Of a DNA stretch of 10,434 nt, positions 6,064 to 10,434 are shown in pieces (the first letter of the stretch is position 1; each line of letters starts with the position of its first letter). Source of the stretch: Oscillospiraceae bacterium. Its GTDB lineage: Bacteria > Bacillota > Clostridia > Oscillospirales > Oscillospiraceae. Both the position numbers and the translations under genes were made by a program. The DNA is taken from NCBI GenBank assembly GCA_017405545.1, contig JAFRAF010000329.1, positions 1-10,434 on the forward strand, given 5' to 3'. Under the pieces are notes generated by a model that was not told the origin of the DNA, searched no databases, and saw nothing but the letters and a program-made list of their open reading frames with translations.

Positions 6064-7407
6064 CTATTTAATGTCCCCGTCGTCGAAGGGATCTCCGCAT
6101 TCGGGGCAGAACTTGGGGGGATTCGTGGGGTCGGCGGGTTCCCAGCCGCACTTGTCGCAGCGGTACTGCGGCACTCCGGCGGGCTTCTTCGCGCCGCACT
6201 CCTGGCAGAATTTGCCCTTGTTGGTAGTGCCGCAGGCTGCGCATACCCAGCCGTCGGCGGCGGGTGCGGGCTCCGGCTTCTTCGCGCCGCATTCCTGGCA
6301 GAACTTGCCCGTGGAGGGGGCCCCGCAGGCGGGACAGGTCCAGCTGTCGGCGGCGGGCGCCGCAGGAGCGGGAGCGGCGGCGGGCGCGGTCTGCTGTGCG
6401 GCCTGCTGCTGTGCGTTCATCTGATAGAGGTTCTGGGCGTTCATGCCTCCGGCGTTCGTCGCCATGTTCATGTTCATGAAAGCCATGGCGGGGCCCGCGT
6501 GCTCGTTGGCGGCGGCGGCCTTCATGGCCTCCGCCTGGGCCTGCATAAGATGTGCCGCGGCCATGCCCGGGTCGCGGAAGGTGGCGTTGCGCTGCAGCTC
6601 CTTGATCGTGGCCTCGTCCTCCTCGCTGGCCTTGACGGAGGAGACGCCCACGGCGACTATCTCTACGCCCCGGAGCTCGCGCCATCTGGAGGAGAGCACC
6701 TCGTTCAGGGCGTCGGCCATCTCAAGGGTGTGGCCGGGCAGGGCGGAGTAGCGTATGCCCTGTTCGGATATTCTGGCGAAAGCGGGCTGAAGAGCCGTGA
6801 GCAGCTCGCTCTTGAGCTGGGGGTCCAGCTTGTCCCGGGTGTAGACGTCGGAGATATTGCCCGCCACGTTGGTGTAGAAGAGTATGGGGTCGATGACACG
6901 GTAGCTGTACTCGCCGAAGCAGCGGATGGAGATGTCCATGTCCAGACCGATGTTCCGGTCCACCACCCTGAAGGGCACGGGGCCGGGGGTGCCGTACTTG
7001 TTGCCGATGAGCTCCTTTGTGTTTATGTAGTAAACGCGCTGATCCTTGGGGATGTCGCCGCCGAAGGTGAAGCGCTTGCCTATGTTCTTAAAGGTCGCCA
7101 TGATGCTCTCCCGCAGGTCGCCCGCGAATATAGAGGGCTCGGTGGAGCAGTCGTATACGTATTCGCCGGGCTCGGAGCACAGGTCCACCACCTTGCCCTG
7201 CTCGACAATAAGCATGCACTGGCCGTCGGCCACGGCTATGACGGAGCCGTTGGAGATTATATTGTCACTCCCTCCGGCGCCGGTGTTCATCTTTTTGCCC
7301 TTGGTCATGATGACGTTCTCGGGCAGCGCCTCACAGGCGAAATACTCCTTCCACTGGTCGGAGATAACGCTTCCGGCGGCGCTCAATGCGGCCGATATCA
7401 ATCCCAT
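6064..7407 (-). CDS. SPFH/Band-7 domain protein (YdjI-like, 'virion core protein' family) with three zinc ribbons
   Basis: The 447-residue protein starts MGLISAALSAAGSVISDQWKEYF like B. subtilis YdjI, which belongs to the YdjFGHI membrane-stress complex that recruits the PspA-like YdjF. The SPFH domain covers about residues 20-260. Its family blocks include SDNIISNGSVIAVADGQ (47-63), STEPSIFAGDL (88-98), KDQRVYYINTKE (121-132) and VPFRVVDRNIGLDMDI (144-159). A helical Ala/Met/Gln-rich linker follows (270-355). The tail has three Cys4 zinc ribbons: Cys358/361/370/373, Cys389/392/401/404 and Cys417/420/434/437. The first two are near copies. There is no signal peptide; family members act at the inner face of the membrane as oligomeric scaffolds. 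The ATG at 7407 has AAAGGAGGA 7 nt upstream; the frame stays open to 7587, but the extra part lies before the promoter's start site. The partner role with the DUF4428 protein is inferred. Confidence 0.9.
   Translation of the reverse strand: MGLISAALSAAGSVISDQWKEYFACEALPENVIMTKGKKMNTGAGGSDNIISNGSVIAVADGQCMLIVEQGKVVDLCSEPGEYVYDCSTEPSIFAGDLRESIMATFKNIGKRFTFGGDIPKDQRVYYINTKELIGNKYGTPGPVPFRVVDRNIGLDMDISIRCFGEYSYRVIDPILFYTNVAGNISDVYTRDKLDPQLKSELLTALQPAFARISEQGIRYSALPGHTLEMADALNEVLSSRWRELRGVEIVAVGVSSVKASEEDEATIKELQRNATFRDPGMAAAHLMQAQAEAMKAAAANEHAGPAMAFMNMNMATNAGGMNAQNLYQMNAQQQAAQQTAPAAAPAPAAPAADSWTCPACGAPSTGKFCQECGAKKPEPAPAADGWVCAACGTTNKGKFCQECGAKKPAGVPQYRCDKCGWEPADPTNPPKFCPECGDPFDDGDIK
6182..6310 (-). 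repeat. Direct repeat encoding duplicated zinc ribbons
   Basis: Two 36-nt copies, 6182-6217 and 6275-6310, agree at 34 of 36 positions with a 93-nt (31-codon) period. Both encode GKFCQECGAKKP. They mark a duplication of the ribbon plus its linker inside the SPFH gene; the third ribbon (nearest 6064) has diverged. Confidence 0.85.
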
Positions 7408-7489
7408 AGTCAAATCCTCCTTTAAAAAATGTCGATATATTGTCTCAGGCCACGCATTGGGCCCTTTCTGCTTTGCCCTGCTGAGTTTT

Positions 7490-7518
7490 ATTATATCAGA
7501 AGCCGGCACATAATTCAA
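7490..7518 (-). promoter_or_regulatory. Sigma-A-type promoter of the SPFH-DUF4428 operon
   Basis: On the minus strand a perfect -10 TATAAT (7490-7495) and TTGAAT (7513-7518, 4/6) are separated by exactly 17 nt. They sit immediately after the stop of the CPBP protease gene (7523). The start would be near 7483, leaving a leader of about 75 nt before the ATG at 7407. Confidence 0.7.
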
Positions 7519-7522
7519 CACA

Positions 7523-8293
7523 TCAGTCAGGCATATCGAAGGCGTCCGCGCCCTGAATCGCTGCGTCCCGGGGATCGCCGTCACCATCGCTCCCGTCCTT
7601 TGCCCGGGCTGTCAGCCACAGGGCGTATCCGGTCTCCGCCGTCAGCAGCAGGAAAAACAGCGCCAGCAGAGCGATGGGCGTGGACTCGCCGCCGGGAAAG
7701 AGTCTGCTGCATATATCCACGGCGGCGTGGGCGATTATCACGGAGACAAGGTCGCCGCTTCTTATGTATACCGCGCCCAGCACCAGCCCGATGACAAGGG
7801 CGTACAGCACCTGTACGAGCACATCAGCGAGGGTCATCCCCGCAATATTTGTCAGATGCACCGCCCCGAACACTATGGCCGATATGAGCAGCATCGCCAT
7901 GGGCCGCATGCCGCGGGCTTTCATATTCTCGATGAATATCCCGCGGAATATGAGCTCCTCGAACACCGCCGGGGCCAGTCCGAAGAGCAGGGCACATCCC
8001 AGTCCCTCCGACTGCGGGCCCTTTGTCAGATAGTGGTATGCCACGTTCCACAGGGCGAAGAGCAGGGCGGGCAGCATTATCACAAAGCCTGTCAGCTGCT
8101 TTTTCAGCGAAAAGCTACGGGCGAAAACGATAAAAATCACAAGGGCCGCCAGCAGCCTGCCCACGGATATGTTCACCTCGCCGGGGTATTGCAGTATATA
8201 CCCGCCGAGGGAAAATATGAGGGCGAGGGCAAAGCCCGCCGCAATCAGTATGAGCTCAAATATCACAGGGTGCTTTATCGCGAATTCTTTCAA
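7523..8293 (-). CDS. CPBP-family intramembrane metalloprotease (CAAX protease-like)
   Basis: The product is a 256-residue integral membrane protein of the CPBP/Abi family. Motif 1 is FEELIFRG (111-118; Glu112, Glu113, Arg117), motif 2 is FGAVH (142-146; His146) and motif 3 is AHAAVD (188-193; His189, Asp193). These residues form the catalytic metal and water site in the Rce1-type fold. Hydrophobic segments lie near 10-34, 44-60, 67-86, 100-116, 134-149, 155-178, 181-195 and 206-228. They are followed by a hydrophilic Asp-rich tail. I prefer a TTG start at 8293 because CGGAGG (8301-8306) lies 7 nt upstream. The in-frame ATG at 8317 has no ribosome binding site and would place that GGAGG motif inside the gene. 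The substrate is unknown; family roles include processing of peptides and membrane proteins. Confidence 0.88.
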   Translation of the reverse strand: MKEFAIKHPVIFELILIAAGFALALIFSLGGYILQYPGEVNISVGRLLAALVIFIVFARSFSLKKQLTGFVIMLPALLFALWNVAYHYLTKGPQSEGLGCALLFGLAPAVFEELIFRGIFIENMKARGMRPMAMLLISAIVFGAVHLTNIAGMTLADVLVQVLYALVIGLVLGAVYIRSGDLVSVIIAHAAVDICSRLFPGGESTPIALLALFFLLLTAETGYALWLTARAKDGSDGDGDPRDAAIQGADAFDMPD

Positions 8294-8572
8294 GTCTGTT
8301 CCTCCGTCAGCATTCATAAATGCTGTTTGATCCGTTGTGTGCTGTCTGTGCGGGTGTTGTCCCCCTTGCGCTCGCCACGCGGACCGCGTATCCGCACAAT
8401 GATTGTACAGACTTTAAAACCGCCTCACCCGCCCCTTCAACTCACCTTCCCCTCAGAGGAGGAAGCGTTGGCTTGCCGGAAGGCTTCGGCGGCGCGGGGC
8501 GTCCTTGTGAAAGGGGGACGCATTGCCGGCAGTCCGACCGAGGGGCCGACACGTTCAGCGGCTGACTGCTTT
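8294..8572. repeat. Intergenic region resembling a Clostridia interspersed repeat
   Basis: No gene is supported in these 279 bp between the HAD and CPBP genes. The part at about 8415-8560 is GC-rich and full of short inverted repeats. CTTCCCCTC (8446-8454) pairs with GAGGAGGAAG (8456-8465) with one bulge. GCGTCC (8499-8504) pairs with GGACGC (8516-8521). A 13-nt palindrome around ACGCGGACCGCGT lies near 8376-8390. The CTTCCCCTC/GAGG motif next to GGTGAGGCGG on the minus strand recalls repeated intergenic units of gut Clostridia. That likeness is from memory and cannot be confirmed here. The hairpins could also terminate HAD transcription. Confidence 0.35.
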
Positions 8573-9298
8573 TCAAATCTCCTTTTCACCTGCTTTAAGC
8601 CCCGCAACAAACTTTTGCAGATCATCAAAGCCCCCGTGGGGCCAGCGGTCAATATCCGCGCCGTTTTTGTTTATCAGACAGTCGGTCAGCAGGAAGCATT
8701 TCATGCCCAGCTTCTCCGCTACCATATCCTCATCCACGTCATTGCCCACCATCAGGCAGTCCTCCGGTCTGAGCTTCAGCTCATCGCAGAGCTCGGTGTA
8801 GTAGGCGAGACTGGGCTTGCAGTGTCGGCAGTTCTCATAGGTGGTTATGTGTACAAAATCCTCCGGCTCCAGGCCCGTCCAGCGTATGCGGTGCTCGGTG
8901 GCGGGTACGGGGAACACGGGATTTGTGGCCAGCACCGCGGTGTACCCGGCGCTTTTCAGGCCCCGGACCGTGTCCTTCACCAGGGGATTGAAGCCGCAGG
9001 CGCAGCTGAGCTGCCCGAACTCGCCCCTGTAGAACTCGTCATATACCGGCCTTGCCGCCATAATCTCACGTCCGTATATCCCGGTGAAATACTCCCAGAA
9101 CACCTCGTCATTGAAGCGGCTGCCGTCGTTTTTGATTATGGCGGCGATGCCGCCCCAGACCGCGTCAGCCAGCCTGGAGCTGTCAAAGCCCAAAGCCTCG
9201 GTCTTGGCCGCCAGACGGCGGAAGTAGCGCTTTACAAAGTGATCCTGATCCATGGGCAGCAGAGTCCCGTCAAGGTCGTAAAATATCGTATTTATCAT
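8573..9298 (-). CDS. HAD-superfamily hydrolase (probable phosphatase)
   Basis: The 241-residue protein has the full set of HAD motifs. Motif I is DLDGT (8-12; nucleophile Asp8, acid/base Asp10), motif II is LATN (123-126; Thr125), motif III is Lys161 in HCKPS, and motif IV is GNDVDED (185-191; Asp187 and Asp189/191 binding Mg2+). The helical region at about 16-95 serves as a C1 cap. The family hydrolyses phosphomonoesters of small metabolites; the substrate cannot be told from sequence. It is cytoplasmic by appearance. I chose the ATG at 9298 (MINTIFYDLDGT) because CGGAG lies 7 nt upstream and the protein then begins right at motif I, as usual. An upstream ATG (MYSDKE, about 9343) overlaps the predicted -10 box and is disfavoured. 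The CPBP gene follows after 279 bp. Confidence 0.92.
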   Translation of the reverse strand: MINTIFYDLDGTLLPMDQDHFVKRYFRRLAAKTEALGFDSSRLADAVWGGIAAIIKNDGSRFNDEVFWEYFTGIYGREIMAARPVYDEFYRGEFGQLSCACGFNPLVKDTVRGLKSAGYTAVLATNPVFPVPATEHRIRWTGLEPEDFVHITTYENCRHCKPSLAYYTELCDELKLRPEDCLMVGNDVDEDMVAEKLGMKCFLLTDCLINKNGADIDRWPHGGFDDLQKFVAGLKAGEKEI

Positions 9299-9341
9299 GT
9301 AATTCTCCGTTTCATCCGCATTTGACTCTTTGTCACTATAC

Positions 9342-9370
9342 ATTATATTCTCCCCGGGCCCGTTGGGCAA
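9342..9370 (-). promoter_or_regulatory. Sigma-A-type promoter upstream of the HAD hydrolase
   Basis: On the minus strand a perfect TATAAT (9342-9347) and TTGCCC (9365-9370, 4/6) are separated by 17 nt. The predicted start near 9335 leaves about 37 nt before the chosen ATG. The spacer contains the palindrome GGGCCC. Confidence 0.55.
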
Positions 9371-9484
9371 GTCATTGCCGCGCACTTTTTATACTCAGTA
9401 TTAAACGCGTATATGCCGACCCGTTGCTGACAAACGTATGCCATTCCTCGAGGAGAAATGCGCCGCAAGCCGCACAACAAACAC

Positions 9485-9518
9485 AGCCCCGGCGGTCGTG
9501 AGGTGACTTACCGGGGCT
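9485..9518. terminator. Terminator hairpin after the lemA-like gene
   Basis: AGCCCCGG (9485-9492) and CCGGGGCT (9511-9518) form a perfect 8-bp stem 26 nt past the stop of the LemA-like gene. The minus-strand side continues GTGTTTGTTGTG. The plus-strand side has TTTT and then a further run of five T, so the element is stronger in the plus direction, where no gene is seen. It probably ends the minus-strand operon. Confidence 0.65.
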
Positions 9519-9544
9519 TTTGAATGCTTTTTCTAATGTTACTT

Positions 9545-10210
9545 TTACTCTTCCTCGGCGGACTCGTCCGCGGGATCGGCTTCGCTGTCCTGCGCGTTTG
9601 GAGCGCTCTCCTGAGTATCGGTGGCGATTTCCCCATCGGCTGCCTGGGCGTCGTCCTCCCCGGAGGCTTCCTCCTCAGGGTCCGGATGCAGGGGCTCCGT
9701 CTTGGGCACATAGTCCCGGATATCGCAGAAATCGCGGCGGTTGACGCCGATGACCTTGGCCACAATGCTGCTGGGCAGCTCTTCCCGGGCGTCGTTTATG
9801 GCCATGACGCCGCTGTTATAGTAGTTCCTCGCCCTCTGCTGAATCACACCCTTTTCCCGGACCTGATCCAGTACCTCGGCCAGCTCCTCGTCCTCCTTCA
9901 GCTCGGGACGGGCCTCCAGCAGGCTGAACAGGCTGTCCTCGAAGGCGTCGAAGCCGTCCCCGATGGACTCCATCTCACGGACGGGGATGCGCTCGGGCAG
10001 CTCGGGCAATTCGACCGGCTCCTCCGGGACAATGCCCCGTGTCTGCAGGGCGGCGCTCATGTCGGACAGGGCCGAGCGGCGCATGATAAGGGCCTTTTCC
10101 AGGGCCTCCTGGGCCACGCCCAGCTGATTGTGGACCTTTTTAAAATCCTTCTCCGTGACCTTGAACCAGGCCAGAATAACTATCAAAACAAGAATTATCG
10201 CAACGGGCAT
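9545..10210 (-). CDS. lemA: LemA-like membrane protein with acidic C-terminal tail
   Basis: The 221-residue protein has an N-terminal membrane anchor (VAIILVLIVILAWF, residues 3-16) and long amphipathic helices. A LemA signature follows at about 114-165: LLEARPELKEDEEL, then RARNYYNSGVMAINDAREELPSSIVAKVIG. In canonical LemA the helix after the anchor contains a YN.LV..RN...AW motif; here it is replaced by FKKVHNQLGVAQEALEKAL, so this is a divergent member. A Pro/Glu-rich segment (61-80) and a very acidic, probably disordered tail (about 180-221) are unusual additions. The ATG at 10210 has an AGAGAGGAAA stretch at the expected distance. The lectin-like gene ends 50 nt upstream, so the two are probably co-transcribed. 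LemA function is not well established; envelope roles are suggested for the family. Confidence 0.8.
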   Translation of the reverse strand: MPVAIILVLIVILAWFKVTEKDFKKVHNQLGVAQEALEKALIMRRSALSDMSAALQTRGIVPEEPVELPELPERIPVREMESIGDGFDAFEDSLFSLLEARPELKEDEELAEVLDQVREKGVIQQRARNYYNSGVMAINDAREELPSSIVAKVIGVNRRDFCDIRDYVPKTEPLHPDPEEEASGEDDAQAADGEIATDTQESAPNAQDSEADPADESAEEE

Positions 10211-10260
10211 ATCTGTTTCCTCTCTCCGAAAGTCATGTGACTGTCAACCATTTGTCATAA

Positions 10261-10434
10261 TCAATAAGTGTTTTCGTACTCAATAATATATCCGTACTTA
10301 TTCTGGCCGGGGGAATAGACCTCGTCCCGGATGTCGTTCCACACCCATCTGTTTGCGGCGGAATCGAAATAGAACTCCAGCACGTCCTCCACATTGTCCT
10401 TCCACTGGAAGCTGGGCTCGCCGTCACCCCACTC
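10261..10434 (-). CDS. C-terminal end of a probable C-type lectin-domain protein, cut by window edge
   Basis: Only the last 57 residues are present, ending at TGA 10261-10263. The segment FYFDSAANRWVWNDIRDEV followed by YGYIIEYE closely fits the final strands of bacterial C-type lectin-like domains, where a WND motif (residues 32-34 of the fragment) is followed by a YIIEY strand near the C-terminus. The disulfide cysteines of animal lectins are absent, which is common in bacterial members. Such domains are usually in secreted or surface proteins, but the N-terminus is outside the window, so signal peptide and other domains cannot be judged. It precedes the LemA-like gene by 50 nt on the same strand. 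Confidence 0.6.
   Translation of the reverse strand, partial: EWGDGEPSFQWKDNVEDVLEFYFDSAANRWVWNDIRDEVYSPGQNKYGYIIEYENTY

Noticed and set aside
6034..7425. A 463-codon open frame on the plus strand.
   Set aside because: It lies antisense to the SPFH gene. Its product is Gly/Val/Leu/His-rich with no recognisable domain, as expected from the complementary strand of a GC-rich gene; the minus-strand frame has clear homology and a strong ribosome binding site.
7727..9325. A 532-codon open frame on the plus strand.
   Set aside because: It runs antisense through two unrelated genes (CPBP protease and HAD hydrolase) and the gap between them, with no family motif; it is a shadow of high GC content.
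9524..10240. A 238-codon plus-strand frame starting with a hydrophobic stretch that looks like a membrane anchor.
   Set aside because: It is the complement of the LemA-like gene; the hydrophobic start is the mirror of the acidic Glu/Asp tail codons.
1..10434. CRISPR array, tRNA, rRNA, prophage or toxin-antitoxin genes.
   Set aside because: I saw no regularly spaced repeats, cloverleaf-like sequence, rRNA motifs, phage proteins or paired small toxin/antitoxin genes. Every gene-length region is accounted for by the listed features.

Overview
The window looks like chromosomal DNA of a fairly GC-rich Firmicute, probably a Clostridia (Oscillospiraceae-like) bacterium. Supporting signs are strong AAAGGAGG-type ribosome binding sites at nearly every start, sigma-A-type promoters, a YdjI-like SPFH protein with zinc ribbons, a DUF4428 protein, an Old Yellow Enzyme with a C-terminal cysteine cluster, and an IS3-type element of a kind common in gut Firmicutes. 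This placement is inference; no rRNA or other phylogenetic marker lies in the window.

Layout from left to right. (1) Positions 1-2226 are a divergent redox-type locus. An HxlR-family regulator (+) faces an Old Yellow Enzyme flavoprotein (-), whose stop overlaps (ATGA) the start of an alpha/beta hydrolase that runs off the left edge. (2) Positions 2288-2958 hold an IS3-family remnant: OrfA is nearly intact, but about two thirds of OrfB is deleted, leaving its first eight codons and its last ~62 codons in different frames. (3) Positions 3088-4928 (-) encode a two-gene meta-cleavage module: a DmpD/XylF-type 2-hydroxymuconate-semialdehyde hydrolase, then an XylE-type catechol 2,3-dioxygenase. It has its own promoter, an inverted repeat over the -35 box, a ~190-nt structured leader and a terminator. 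(4) Positions 5276-7407 (-) encode an SPFH/Band-7 protein ending in three zinc ribbons and a DUF4428 zinc-finger protein, with a promoter and a long terminator hairpin. (5) Positions 7523-9298 (-) encode a CPBP (CAAX-like) membrane protease and a HAD phosphatase. (6) Positions 9545-10434 (-) encode a LemA-like protein and the C-terminal end of a probable C-type lectin-domain protein that enters from the right edge.

How the genes may work together. The XylE-type enzyme would cleave a catechol ring with O2 and the XylF-type enzyme would hydrolyse the ring-fission product. The hydratase and aldolase needed to finish the pathway are not in the window. The OYE/hydrolase pair may act on enones or other electrophiles under HxlR control. 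The SPFH, zinc-ribbon, CPBP, LemA and lectin genes suggest an envelope-associated set, but a shared function is only inferred from proximity.

The most notable point is an oxygen-dependent extradiol dioxygenase module, with an apparently regulated leader, in what seems to be an anaerobe-type genome. I did not find a clearly undescribed multi-gene system.
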